Below, piece by piece: positions 9,240 through 21,569 of a stretch of DNA of 64,000 bases (position 1 is its first letter; the number at the start of each line of letters is the position of its first letter). The stretch is from NCBI RefSeq assembly GCF_040412425.1, contig NC_089768.1, positions 823,001-887,000 on the forward strand. Direction: 5' to 3'. The DNA comes from Macrobrachium rosenbergii (lineage: Eukaryota; Arthropoda; Malacostraca; Decapoda; Palaemonidae). The notes beneath the pieces are model-generated. The model was given only the letters and a program-made list of their open reading frames with translations, was not told where the DNA came from and searched no databases. The position numbers and the translations under genes are program-made.

Positions 9240-11751
9240 CATTTTGCTCACCCAACATAGCACCATCAATCACATGGAAAACACAAACAGACCTATCATC
9301 AGACCACCTTCCTATTTTAATAACACTCCGAACCACACATGACACTTTCTCACATACAAGACACACCATCCCTAACTACAAGCGCGCTGCCTGGGATGAG
9401 TACTTGGAAACCACTGAGGCTCATTTCCAGGAGTTAAACCACATACACATAACATCATCACAGACACTAAACAATACAACAATACAATTCAACGACATAA
9501 TAAACAATGCAGACAAAAGAAACGTTCCTAAAGGCAACAGAAAACAATACAACCCAAACTTCACGCCTGACATAAACAGACTCATAACAGAACGAAACAA
9601 TTTAAGAAATACACCAACCCCACACACACAAATCACAACAAATCGCATACATGATTTAAACACAGAAATAAACACCAAATTAACTCAAAAACAGACAGAG
9701 AACTGGCAAACTTTTCAAGGTACACTAGACTACAGAACCAACCCATCCAAACTACACAAAACTGTCAACAGTCTCATCAATTCAAACCGTGGGAACACTC
9801 AAAGTCACGCCTCAATCACCACATCTGACAAGATCCCTTCACGCAAACAACAAGCCAACATCTTAATAAACCACTACACAAAAATCAGCCACCTACACAA
9901 ATACAAAGAAGACAGACACACCTACAGACGCAAACAACAGTTCCCATTAGATTACACAGTAATACTAGCCACAACAGAAGACACTGCTAGAATCATTAAA
10001 CAACTTAAAAACTCTTCAGCCATGGGCATCGATAACATTTCAAACATTCATTTAAAACATCTAGGTCCCCATGGCACACAAACACTGACAAACATAGCCA
10101 ATTATTCATACGCACACTGCATTATACCACACATTTGGAAACTGGGGAAAATAATAGCACTTCTAAAACCAAACAAAACACCTACACAAGCAGCTTCATA
10201 CAGACCTATAACTTTACTCTGCACACCATCAAAAGTAGTAGAATGCCTCATCTTACGCAAAACCACACCACACATACCACTGTCACCCACTCAACATGGC
10301 TACAGACCACACCACTCCACAACAACACTACTCGCCAACCGTACACAAAAAATACAAGATGGCATTAACTCCAGACGCCCACCACAAAGAACACTGCTAA
10401 TCACAATAGACATAAGTAAAGCCTTTGATGCCATCTCTAGACCACTTCTCATCAACAAAGTTTACAACACCACACTACACAACAACACCAAATGCTGGCT
10501 CGCCAATTACTTAACAGACAGACAAGCATTTGTACACTACAGTGGCGAGTCATCCAAAATCAGAAACTTCCCGAACGGCGTCCCACAAGGCTCCGTCCTA
10601 AGCCCAACTCTTTTTAACCTATTCATGCATGACATACCAACACCACCTAACAACATATACATCTCCTCATATGCAGACGATCTAACAATCATATCAATAC
10701 ATGCAGACAAAAACGTATGCTCCACACAAGTACAGACTTACATAACACAACTTGAAAACTGGCTCACACAAAACAGATTACAGGTAGCACCAACAAAATC
10801 CACAAGTACACTACTCACTAGTCACAACAAAGAACATCAGTACAGACCCACAGCAACGCTGAACAACACCACAATTCCACACACACACACACGAAACAAA
10901 AATCCTAGGAGTCACATACAACACTTCAATGTCATTTGCTCCACATGTCAGTAATCATCATCAAGAAATGCAGACCTAGACTAAATGCACTAAGATCACT
11001 AACAGGCACAACATTTGGACAACAAAAAGAAACGCTCATCACAGTATACAAACAATACATCCGCTCCATAATAAACTACGCCAGCCCAGCCTGGCACCCT
11101 GCCATATCCAACACACAACTAAACAAACTACAAATAATACAAAACACAGCTCTGAGAATCATCCTTGGCAGTACACAATCCACACCAATAGAACACTTAC
11201 ACGCCGAAACCAAGATTCTCACCATCAGGCAACACTTAGACATGAGAGGCACACAATTCTTGGCATCGGTCATAAACAACACAAACAGCCCATGCTATTA
11301 CCTTCACGACCACCCTCCAACTCACAGGCAAATAGCGAATACACCACACAGACACTATACAAATATCTTGAATTCTATACCACCACCCACAAACAGCACA
11401 CAAAACAAAAAGCACATCCATACTTACCTCACCAGACAAGCACTTAATAACCTTCCCAACAACAAAATACTCGCACCCCCACCCAACATAAGCAGCACAG
11501 AAACACAGCTCTCAAGATTGGAGAGAGTACACCTGACTCGACTTCGCTGTGGTCATCACCAATCACTAAACACCTACAAACACCGCATAGACAACACCCA
11601 AACAGACATATGTACAATTACACATCTCTTAGTAGATTGCGCTAACTTGACAGCCCTTAGACAACAACACAACATCCACACTACCACACAGTTATGGTCA
11701 GATCCAGTAAGCGTGGTGTCCTTCTTGCGCGGTGCAGGCTTCCTGGCATAA
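9240..11751 (+). pseudogene. Non-LTR reverse transcriptase and C-terminal region
   Basis: After the frameshift the protein continues through the end of the endonuclease into an RT (frame 9404-10954) with recognisable blocks: SYRPITLLCTPSKVVE, TIDISKAFDAISR, NGVPQGSVLSPTLFNLFMHD and the catalytic SYADDLTI (YADD at 10670-10681). A second break near 10930-10970 leads to the C-terminal region (frame 10936-11751), with NYASPAWHPA, TRLRCGHHQSLNTYKHRI and HLLVDC. These are the thumb-like and Cys/His parts typical of I, Jockey and related elements. There is no separate RNase H. Confidence 0.88.
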
Positions 11752-11765
11752 CAGAGTCTGGGGAA

Positions 11766-11785
11766 CCACAACAACAACAACAACA
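11766..11785 (+). repeat. (AAC)n 3' tail
   Basis: The element ends in repeated CAA units directly before the downstream copy of the 12-bp target duplication. Short tandem-repeat tails replace poly(A) in several non-LTR clades. Confidence 0.85.
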
Positions 11786-11797
11786 ACATTTTGTACC

Positions 11798-12791
11798 TGT
11801 AGTGATTGGATCACGTTGGCTGTTCATGAAGTGCCCCTGGGTCAAACAAGAGTGATCAATTCCAAGATGGGTCAGAATTTCATGTCTGTGTGTGGGTGCT
11901 GTTCATTTTGATGTGGTGAATTCCATATCCCAACAGTGGGCTTGATCTGTGTTAACTTGTTACTTTCAGGTTCATTATTCCATATATTTGGCCATTTATT
12001 GATTATAATGATTTTAGAGATGTTAAATCATCACTATTAGGAATATCTATGTGATCTTATCGTCGTGGTTTCAGCTTTGACTGCTGTGTGGCTGCTTCTT
12101 TCCTTTAATGCCTACATAGGTGGAAAACCAACATTTTTCTCCATTTTCATTACTTTCCAATAATTTGTGAAGTGAAAATTTAATTTTTTGTACAAGGGTA
12201 TGTTTTTCTTATAGTTTTGAAGATACCTATAGCATGTCTTAATGGTTGATGAAAAATACAAATTTCTGTGATAGAATATCTCTAATGATTTTAAGGACTG
12301 ACCTAATTGCAGATAATTCTGCCTTTGGAGACAGAGGCATTAATATGCAAGGACAATTGGTATGATATTTTGGGGTAGATGGATTGTTTTTAGGTAAATA
12401 ATTCAAGTTCATAAAAGTCCAAACCTTATGCACAGTCCAAGGAGGAGGTAGTTCAGTTATTGGAGAAAACGTTTTACTTCTGTTTTTACTCAGATAGTTG
12501 GGAAACTAATTGGGAAAGGTGAAGAGTGATTATTTATAAATATATCTTCGATTAGAAAGCTTGTCGCTGGTGAATGACTTGCTTGAATTTGTACTGCACT
12601 GTGCATTATTATTTAGTCATGATGAGTTGTTACAAGTGGGTCACCACTTTCAACTGGGGTAAAAAGAGTCTTGCGAAGATATAAAAGCTCTAGTACATAT
12701 TCTAGGTGCTTCATTGATCAATAGATCAAGACTTTTCAGAGTTATATATGAGGCTGAACTGTATATCTGACATCCCTAGTCTAGAAAAGAC
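11798..12791. other. No gene seen
   Basis: AT-rich sequence with no coding exon, RNA gene or element end recognised. Confidence 0.5.
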
Positions 12792-13699
12792 TTAACCCTT
12801 TATGGCCCAACATGATGATTTTGTTACCTAATATTCTATTGCCTCTCAATAGGGCAGATTACGTCCACCTCTCTCTGTATCAAACTTGACGAATTCGTCT
12901 ATTATCCCTCTATCCGAAAAAAGCAACTGAAAGCTGATTGGTCGAGAATAAAGGATGCTAAGCTCAGTTGAATGTTGAAAAATACATGTGACTGATGTTC
13001 TGTGTTCACTCCCATCTTTTGTAGGTCATGGATGAAATATCACTTATGTCAGGTCTCATAAATTTTCTGTTGATAAAAGAATTCCTGCAGATCATGAAAA
13101 TCCATCCGTCTCCTGAGTTTTTGTTGAAATATATGATTCGTGAGCAAATATATATAGGTGACATTTTCAACATGTCTGTCACATGGTTCCTGACTGTATA
13201 CTGTTTGTGTTTAATACACGCCCTTCACTTGTACTTTATGACATCGAGCATGACTGAGGAATTATAGTAGTACATCATGACTTGCCATAAGTTTCCTTTA
13301 CGAATATGCTATGGCAGACTCAAAAGATTTTACCTGTTTTTTTTTTTTTTTTACCTAGCTTAGTTATTCTGTGCTTTTATGCATGTGTTTCCCTGTATTT
13401 GTAGAAATTTTGATCCTGCCATCTTTTATGCAAGACTTGGAAGCAGGCTGCTTTGCAAACAAAGTATAGGACTAGTGCCGGTTGAAAAAGACTGTACTGA
13501 GTGATGAATCTTCTCATAAAGGACAGGACAGGGTAGATGACGAGTGTAGGTTATTATGTAGGTTATTACCTGAGACAGATGTCATCAATTGTGGTAAAAA
13601 GTGTATTTTTGTGTGTGTTTTAGAAAGTCTCAGAGAGTAATTTTTGTGATTTTTATTTAGGAAAGCCAGTGTGATGTTTCAAGAAGCTTTTCACTCCAG

Positions 13700-13920
13700 A
13701 ATTCTTAGATGATGTAGTCTGTCAATCGGAGCTCTTTGCTTCATAGAAAAATATAAACAAACCACTAACTCTAACTATGGAGGAACTTGAACAATGAATA
13801 GGATTATTTTTTATAGTGTACTTGCTTGTTTCATCCTCCAGGAGTTACGGTACCTTCCAAGGTCTACCAGTGCTCCATAAACTCGGCTTTTTTCTCCGAT
13901 TTTATTATGGAAACATCTAA
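13700..13920 (+). pseudogene. piggyBac transposase, N-terminal fragment
   Basis: Conceptual translation gives SELFAS.KNINKPLTLTMEELEQ followed by IGLFFIVYLL, in frames interrupted by stops. This matches the opening of the piggyBac transposase domain (an aromatic/Asn-rich segment followed by T-EEL--F-G). The rest of the domain resumes at about 20010. Confidence 0.6.
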
Positions 13921-14179
13921 AGAAGCAGGTTAAGTGCTTAATTTTAAGTTCCAGTTAAAGTTTTAGTTCTAAACTTTTGGAATTGATAATTGATTTGTGT
14001 ATGAAGTTGAAAACCTGATGTTTCTTGCTAGCACATGGCCGGCGCCGAGTCATAATCGCTGATTGGTAATTTTGAAAAGTGCAAATTGGTTTTAAGAATT
14101 TGTCATTCTAATTAGATGTTTTAACTAAAAGAAATGTTCCACAATTTATCATAATATAGAAAATCCTTTCAGATTATAC

Positions 14180-15260
14180 AATGTCTGCAGTAATCTAAGC
14201 AGTAGGCTAGATTAAGTGAAAATAACTTAGACTAGATTAATAGTGGATGTTTGTAGCCTATAACCTATGATTACATATCCTTAAGTGTGAACTAAATAAT
14301 CAGGATTAGGTAGTAACCTAAATTAAAGTAAGTAAGAACCCTTTAACCCTATTATGGGCCTAGCAGTACCCTAGCCTAGACTAAGGACCCTAGGATTAGA
14401 CAGTAGAAATAATCTGGGCAAGATTAAATTAGGCGCTATAAGGATACATATTAGTTGCAATTTTTTCTTTTATATAGCCTGTAAACTTGAGCATGATATA
14501 AGTGTACCTCATACAGTATTAGGTTAAGTGATAACCTTTTATGAAACATCCCATTATTGGACTAAGTGTTAGCGTAGACCAAGTAACCGAGGACTAGATG
14601 AAATAGTAATCCTTGCTAGATGAGATGGTAGCCTAGCTCTAAGGCTACATATTAAGGTACAGTAATTGTGTTTTATGTAACCCCTACCCTTAAGTGTGAA
14701 TGAAATAACCTGGATTAGGCAGTAGCCTAGAGTAGGGTAAGTAAAATCCTTGAGGTATTAGCCTAACTATAACACATTATTGAGTCACTGTTGTATTTGT
14801 ATATGGCATATACATTAACAACAACCTGGGTAGATAAAAAATGGTAGCCTAGCCATAAGGTTACATATTAGTGAGTTTTATATAGCCTATACATTTAAAA
14901 GAGTTATAAAATAATCTGGATTAGGCAGTACCCAATACTTGGCTAAGAGAGAACATTTTAAGAAATATATTTTTGGCCTAAGTGGTAGTTTAGACCAAAT
15001 AGCCTAGGATTAAGTATACTGTAAACAGTATCCTAGGCATGATAAAATGATAACCTAGTTTTACGACTCAGTAGCTCATCTGTAAGGCTACATATTAGTG
15101 GAGTTCTTATGTAGTCTGTATCCTTAAAGGTGATATAAACGTAGACCAGGTAATCAAATTGAATAAAGCATTGGCTGAATATCCGATAAAAGGGTAGACT
15201 CAGCCAGATAAAACCGCAAACTAGGTAATACATCTGTATACTGGTGTCAAAACTAACCTA
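14180..15260. repeat. Degenerate tandem array, period about 200-220 bp
   Basis: The phrase AAGG(C/T/A)TACATATTA recurs at about 14437, 14640, 14860 and 15081, with diverged material before it. Each is followed by a TATAGCCTGTA-like segment and a GGATTAGGCAGTA(G)CC segment. About five units are present, rich in CCTAG/CTAGG words. No coding potential. Confidence 0.7.
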
Positions 15261-15448
15261 AATCTAAGTGTTAAGTTAACATAGATATTTAACACATATA
15301 ACAATATGGTAAATAAAATATATTACAGCTGCATACTTATAATCAAATTAGCTTGTAATATCGAATATACTGTCTATACAAGGACTATAGACAGTTAGTA
15401 CTAACTAGTTTCTAATAACAACTTGTTAATCACTACAGGGTCACCATT

Positions 15449-17390
15449 ATGCAGGACCCCCAGCTCAAGTGCTCCGCAGCAAATTGCTCGGTTTGTTTTT
15501 TGCCAGTGGGCATGGCCCATACCACCTGCCAAGAGTGTAGTCCTTGTAAAAGACAAGGAACAATTGCATGGTTGCTAGCTATGTTGAAATTTGTAGTATA
15601 CTCCTGGCCGCAAGTTTTAAGGACGAAACAGCTCATTTTAAGCTGTCTCAATGGGTCCTAGAGTTCAGTAGGGGTGTAAAAGGGGGAGATTATATCTTTC
15701 CGGGAGAACTCCGGCAGCAGATATTTAACCCCTTTTCAGAACAAAATCTATGTTTAGGCCAAAACCCAGTAACTTCAGTCCCCAGTACCTCCCAGGTTAA
15801 CCCTGCAGAGGAAGTAGATGACATTCCTCCTAATGAACGTGAAATGGACATTGCCACTGAAATGGCCCTGCTAAACCCAGAAGGATCAGGGACACAAATT
15901 TCAGCTAACCATGGGAGAAACCTTCCAGAAGGAATTCTATCCCCCATTCAGCTATCAGATGCTGAAGAGGATCTTTCCCCCAAAAGAGGTACTAGGATCT
16001 ACCTAACCCTGACTGAACTTACTACATTTTCGGAGGGGTATAGTAACTTACCCAGGACTTCTGCCCCTTGGTTAACAGGCAGTAATATAGTTCAGTTGTT
16101 GAAACTCAGTCAGATTGTGCAAGCTCCCCCAAAAGGGATACATATTTTGTGGCATTTGATCAATTCTTTAAGGAAATCATGAGTAACATCAAAGGTATCC
16201 GTGCAACAGAATGGCAATACAGTATATAAGGGATATGATACATGATTCTGAAAAGGAAATTAAGGTAATTAAGTCAGTCATGTACAGCCCAAAGTGGAAA
16301 AGTACTGCATCCTGTAACCGAAAATTGAGAGTGGATACAAATTCTGCCCAAACAAGGTCAAGTGTTAGAATTCTGAAGGGAAACAACAAAATGGCCAGTC
16401 TGTACTACAAACTTCAGATAAAAACAGTAGGGGCTCCAGTACTTACCCCTGATGATACTGACAATCCTTGGCAAGATGCCACAGTGTGCATTTTCTCTCC
16501 CAATGGTAAATATCTAATTAATGAGAGAAAATCATGATCGAAGTTGTACATGTAGAATTTAGAGACAGGGCAGCTTTCCCTTATACAGAGTGGACCCCTG
16601 ATAACACCTTCACCAGGCATGGAGAAACCACTAAAAGAAATGTTCTCCTACCTGTGCCTATAGCATTAAAAGCTATAGAAGACACCTTCTACCAGGTCAA
16701 TGGAAAGTGGATCTATATTTCCATTTGGAATAAGGCCCACTTTGCTCACCAAGTAGCCCCAGCCTTCTGTCCCTTCACTTTCAAAATAATTAATCATGTG
16801 AAGGCAGATTTTCAGAATTTTTAGTGACTAGAAAACAAGGAACAATTCCGGTTTCGAATAATTCCACCAAGGAATGGGCAATGCTTCAACTTCCTTTTGA
16901 AAGGAAAAAGCTCCCTCTAGGTATAGCTACTCAGCAGTTTGGGACCCCTATGAGAAGAATCTCAGAGGGGATAGCCTCAGCAGAACTTCGTGGTAGGATC
17001 CACCTCCTTAGCATTATAACCTATACCACCTTAATGTGACTTTCTAGAACAGAACATAAAAGCGCGAATGGAAACATTGGAGGGCTCCAACAAGTCACTC
17101 CCCAATGTGATTTCATTAATACACTCTAACCTCTTCTGTAAGGACCTGTTTGAGGAGTCTGTTGTGGCTCAACTTAATGAGCAAGCCCACCAACAGAATT
17201 GTGCAGCGTACGCTCTCCTTGGGAAAGGGGAATTCAGGAAACAAAAAACTGAAACTTCCCTTTACCCAACCCAAAAAAAGGCTTGCTATAATCAAAAATC
17301 ATATAAGCCTTCAGTCACCCCCAAAAGTTTTCCTCAAAAACAGGTAGGTGGTCAGAAGGGACAACAGCAAGAGCATCCTTTTCACTAGGT
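15449..17390 (+). pseudogene. Element C ORF1 (zinc-binding plus capsid-like)
   Basis: It begins with a Cys-rich stretch (KCSAANCSVC...HTTCQECSPC) and YVEICSILLAASFKDE, which parallels the zinc-binding exon of element A (CEEPGC...GCEVCFALCASIQDE). Then comes FKLSQWVLEF...GDYIFPGELRQQIF, the counterpart of the start of A's main exon. Later frames include FERKKLPLGIATQQFGTPMRRIS, which is also present in C'. At least five frame breaks. Function (particle protein) is inferred from position only. Confidence 0.65.
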
Positions 17391-17499
17391 GCAAAGACCC
17401 TCTTATAGGGGAAAAGGAAAAATAACACCTGGAATGCCTATCAGGGCCAAAGGCAGAAGAAGAGGTGGATACCAACAGTAATTGTATGGTCGGGGGTCG

Positions 17500-18280
17500 G
17501 CTTCGACAATGCCACAGGCAATGGAAGTCTTCCCCTTAGGAACACAGCATTGTTTTCAAATGGGCTGGGGTGGAAATGGTCTCATCCCCCCCCCCCTCCT
17601 TTAAAGAGGTTCCCCCAAAAACCAGACCCCTCTCTTGAAGATTACGTGCAGAAGGTCCTGTTAAAGGGAGCCATTCAGAAATGTGTATATTCACCACCTA
17701 GCATGTCTTCAGTATCCCCAAAAAGGTTTCCTCTGAACAAAGAGTGTCAACTTATCAACATTGAACAAACACATTGTTTGCCAAAAGTTTTGGATGACTA
17801 CCGTTGCCCAAGTACATTCAGTCATTCCAAAAGGGATCTGGACAGCTCCTATAGATCTGAAAGATGAATACTGGCACGTCCCTATCGCCTTTCCTTTCCA
17901 CCCCTTCCTAGGGTTCTGGATGGGGAAAGATATGTACAGGTTCAAAGTCAAGCCCTCTGGGCTAAGCACTGGCTCAAGAATTCTTATAAAATTAACAACA
18001 GTAGTTGTTCAAGAACTCAGACAAGAAGGAATACAACTAATAGCCTACCTAAACGACTGGTTAATCTGGGGGACCCACAATAAAAGAGTGCTTGAAAAAC
18101 CGAAGACCAGTGGTCAACAGACTCCAGTTAAAAGGTTTTCTAATAAACTGAAAAAATCCTGCCTCACGCCTAGCAGATGCTTTCAATGGCTGGGACCATT
18201 GCCTGTTGTCTCTCCCCATCAATACTCAAAACAGAATAAGGAAAGGCCTCAAAACATTCCTTGCACAGCCTAAGAGTTTC
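17500..18280 (+). pseudogene. Element C reverse transcriptase
   Basis: Conserved RT blocks are spread over several frames: KPDPSLEDYVQKVLLKGAIQK, then IDLKDEYWHVPIAFPFHPFLGF, then RFKVKPSGLSTGSRILIKL, then IAYLNDWLIWG. The catalytic box reads YLND (18046-18057) where A and B have YLDD, so the first aspartate is lost. Inactive. Confidence 0.8.
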
Positions 18281-18439
18281 CAGATGGCAATTAGAACGCA
18301 TGATGGTCATGCTGCAGTTTGCATCAGTAATAGATCCAATACTCAGACTGCAACTAAAAAACGTGAACAAATTTTGGCTATCGCATGTAAGAAAAAAACA
18401 TGCAAGACTGACCTCATCAAAAGAATAAAAAAGTTGGGG

Positions 18440-19430
18440 AGATACTTCTGCCTTGGACCCGGAAGAAATCTCTGGCGAAACAGGTCACCCTAACTCCTCC
18501 ATCTGTACGAGTATCAGTGCACACAGATGCCTTGTTGACAGGTTGAAGAGGACATTGGGAGGATCATCAGGTGGCAGAGAGGTGGTCAGCTACTCTGAGG
18601 AATTGTCATATCAGTTTCTTGGAGCAAATGACTGTCTTTTTGTTGTCTCTCTAAACCTCTAGAAGAGACACATATTTTGTTGGTTCTAGACAACATGACT
18701 GCAGTGTTCTGCATCAAGAAGTTGGGACCACGCTCACCTCCTCTCAATATGGTAATGCTAGCCATTCTTCGGATGGCGCAAACAAGGAAGTGGCATATGT
18801 CTGCAATTCACCTCACAGGGTCTCTCAGTGTAACAGCAGACTATCAAGGAAAATGACAGCCTTAACAGAGTGGTTGTTGGACAACAACTCTTTTCAAACA
18901 ATAGCCAATATGCTTCCACAACCAGAAGTGGACCTGTTGCTTGACTGTCCACATTCAGAGATGCATATACTGGAAGTTTGCGATTCTCGTATGTACGGGA
19001 ATCACAAACTTCAAGTGTATGTCTCCAAACTTGGACAATCAAGCAACAGCAAGAGATGCCTTCCTACAGGGCTGGGACAAACGGAGGACAATATTTTTTC
19101 CTCCATTGTCCCCGATTTCAAAGGTTTTGAGCAACCGTCTAACCTTTAAAGGAACAGCTTACTTAATAGCCGCAAATTGGCCAAAGAGGCATTGGTTCCT
19201 ATTACTCCAACAACGCTGTTCTATCCCAGACAGTAGGAGGGAAAGTCATCTATGCCTCCTCCTTCCTGAGCCAAGACCTTCACATGTGGATTTTTTAAAT
19301 ACTGTCGACTGTGAAAATGAATCTCCCAACATTGCTAGGTATCTAGTGCAAAAACTACAGACATCACCTATCCGACAATACCAGCCTGTATGGAAGATAT
19401 GGTTTAGATTACATCCATACTGAGAACCCA
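18440..19430 (+). pseudogene. Element C RNase H and linker
   Basis: Pieces such as VSVHTDA (about 18510), LLVLDNMTAVFCIKK (about 18680), MSAIHLTG (about 18800), EVDLLLDCPHSEMH (about 18930) and NWPKRHWFL (19160-19200) parallel the RNase H and downstream segments of elements A and B (VIHTDAS, LVLDSATIVHCINR, HLSATHLAG, VDLFAT, APYWPKSSWF). Frames are broken repeatedly. Confidence 0.7.
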
Positions 19431-20005
19431 GTTGAGATTTCTGTGGAAACACTTAGATTTTCTTATATACCTTTTTGAAGAGAAACATCTTTCTGTTACA
19501 ACAATCATAGCATACTGTACAAAGGTAGCATTAACGGAACCCTTGCTTTATGGATGCGGAATTGACTCTAGCATAGAAGTTGTCACTTCCCTTATAAAGA
19601 CCCGCTCCCAAAAGGCTTCCAATTACTTGGTCCCCGAACAAAGTGCTTAGACTTCTATCAACCCCTCAATTCAGGGGACCCAATACAACCATAACTCACA
19701 TGCTGCAAAAGGCAATCTTGATTGCGTTAGCATCAGTTGCTCTTATTAGTGAACTGGGCTTTTTTATATGGGGACAATACATCACACAAACAGCTAACCA
19801 TCGATTATCATTGTCCCCTGGTCCATCATTCCTGGCCAAGAATGAGGATCCTTTAAGAAGGAAATCTGTTCTGATAAGAAAACTCAATTTAGCAGACAAA
19901 ACATTATGCCTGGTTCAAGCACTTAAGGTTTACCTAGATGTCACGGGAAACATCCGAGGTCTGATTTTCTTACTCCCTAGCACAAGGAAACCACTCATAA
20001 TGATG
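19430..20005 (+). pseudogene. Element C tyrosine recombinase, truncated
   Basis: SFLAKNEDPLRRKSVLIRKL and LCLVQALKVYLDVTGNIRGLIF match A's FLAKNEDPQDRWSPWKVV and LCPVYTLKSYLL..KSGPLF. Upstream, LIALASVALISELG corresponds to the arginine-I block, with the catalytic Arg lost. The HDIR and RHY blocks are absent because the element ends here. Confidence 0.72.
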
Positions 20006-20009
20006 ATGA

Positions 20010-21015
20010 GATAAACTATCAAAAGCTCTTTATGGTTAAACCAGTGGTAGATCACTAGAGAAAAAAGCTTGAAGAACTTCTAATGCTACAAAACATGTGC
20101 ATTGATGAACAGATGGTACCTTTCATTACTTACTTATGAAGCCCAAAAAGTGGGGGTTCGAGATCTTTGTTGTTGCAGACAGTGGGGTTCTTATTCATGA
20201 GTTCATTCCTTATATACAGGGTCCATTCAGTCTGTGAATACAGAAGGTATTCCAGAACTCGGTGCCTCTTCAAACATCATTTTGCACTTGGCTGAAACAA
20301 TACAAAGCAATAATAATCACCTTCTGTATTCTGATAGCTGGTTTACCTCTGTTTCACTTCAGAAATACAGTATATGGCTGAAAGAGGAATCTAGTGCTCT
20401 GAAACAGTTAGGCCATGTTGACTTCCAAGACTAAAGATAGCATCAGATAATGATGCTCTCTACTTTTGCCGAAAGTCAACCAGTTCATATTACATGCCAT
20501 TATGACAAAAGTATGAAGAAAGTTGTCGAGATTCTACAGCCACACATAGTAAAATTCTACTATAAAAACATGGTGTGTTGATCTGGCTAATTGTCTTTTA
20601 TCATTGTACAGAATCCCAGTGAGATCAAAGAAATATTCATCAATTAATTTTTCACATGTTGATATGACTATCAATCAGGCTTGGATACGTTGAAGAGATT
20701 ACGAGGTCAAAAGTATTCCACAGGAGAAAAGGCATCTCCTACTGACTTTCAGGATATCTTTGTCTGCCACTCATTAGAGGGGGCAAATGTACACCTAAAA
20801 GAGGATGTCCATCTTCAAATGAGAAATTGAGTGATCCACTCAAAAAAAAAAAAAAAAATGACAGCAAAAGATGAGTCAAATCAGACCAAATATGGATGTG
20901 TTGCTTGACAAAGTAGATCGCTTCCCAGAAACAAAAAAATCCTTGCTTGTGCTGCAAGCAACTGGGATGTAAGGGCCACACAAATATCAGGTGTATCAAA
21001 TGTAATTTTAACTTG
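20010..21015 (+). pseudogene. piggyBac transposase, catalytic and C-terminal fragment
   Basis: Reading across frames: KLFMVKPVVDH, then CIDEQMVPF (a catalytic Asp region), KPKKWGFEIFVVADSGVLIHEF, then GASSNIILHLAETIQSNNNHLLYSDSWFTSV (the next Asp block), then YDKSMKKVVEILQPHIVKFYYKNM, and finally a Cys-rich end with RCIKCNFNL. The order and spacing are those of the DDE_Tnp_1_7 (piggyBac) domain plus its C-terminal zinc-binding tail. Several frameshifts and stops. Confidence 0.82.
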
Positions 21016-21060
21016 TGACTAAATGAAAGAAACAGTTGTTTCTTTCAATTTCATACTTAA

Positions 21061-21062
<2 letters not shown>

Positions 21063-21141
<79 letters not shown>
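21063..21141 (+). repeat. (CT)n microsatellite
   Basis: About 39 CT units followed by GCTCTCTC. It lies just past the piggyBac coding relic. Confidence 0.97.
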
Positions 21142-21144
<3 letters not shown>

Positions 21145-21303
21145 TCTCTCTTTCTTTCATTGCTTGTATTATAAAAGTGGACAACTTTTGTTCCCGAATA
21201 AGTTATATTTTTCATTTTAAGCTGTCACATGAAAACAAAATGTTGTATTTACGTTTGCTTTGCCAAGTTAATGTTCACTCCTAGTAAGAAAATTAACAAC
21301 ACA

Positions 21304-21569
21304 GGCAGTCCTCGGTTATCAGCGGGGGTTCCGTTCTGGGGGTGTGATGATAACCGAAAATCGGCGATTTTCGGGCTTATTAGCGCTGAAAAGTGCTGAT
21401 TTTGGGTTATCGGCGCCTCTGTTAGGTATGTATTGGCGCCAATACCCAATTATCGGCGCCGATAAGCGGAAATCGGCTATTTTCGGCACCAAAAATTGCC
21501 GATTTTAATTGCTAGACAAAACCGGATCGCCATTAAGCGAGCCCGCCATTAACCGGGGACTGCCTGTAA
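21304..21569. mobile_element. Tigger/pogo-like MITE, copy 1
   Basis: Ends are inverted: CAGGCAGTCCTCGGTTATC at the left and the complement of CAGGCAGTCCCCGGTTAAT at the right, then TA. The interior repeats GATAACCGAAAATCGGCGAT-type motifs. Similar ends recur at 32813, 53055 and 62065. The CAG(G)-NN-GTCC...GGTTA termini resemble those of pogo/Tigger elements, which target TA. There is no transposase, so it is non-autonomous. Confidence 0.75.

Larger units (their letters stand above)
7954..11797 (+). mobile_element. APE-type non-LTR retrotransposon with perfect target-site duplication
   Basis: The 12-mer ACATTTTGTACC occurs at 7954-7965 and again at 11786-11797, bracketing a 3.8 kb element (7966-11785) that ends in an (AAC)n tail. 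Inside are an HDV-like ribozyme fold, a 2A-like motif, a PHD-type finger, an apurinic-like endonuclease, a reverse transcriptase and a C-terminal Cys/His region. The 5' ribozyme plus 2A resembles trypanosome L1Tc/ingi, while PHD plus EN plus RT also occurs in CR1-group elements. I leave the clade open. Two frameshifts (about 9205 and about 10930-10970) disable it. The sense strand is very A+C-rich. Confidence 0.9.
15436..20005 (+). mobile_element. DIRS-like element C (second lineage), decayed
   Basis: The gene order ORF1/gag-like, RT, RNase H, tyrosine recombinase is readable on the + strand in broken frames. It is inserted between two parts of the piggyBac transposase. Its proteins are clearly related to, but distinct from, those of elements A and B, and closer to C' at 51833-54640. 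The recombinase is cut off before its HxxR and Tyr motifs, where piggyBac sequence resumes. Inverted terminal repeats were not found at either junction. Confidence 0.78.

Noticed and set aside
13028..13267. 79-codon ORF starting MDEISLM, candidate piggyBac N-terminus or exon
   Set aside because: No recognisable motif. It may be part of the piggyBac relic but cannot be supported.
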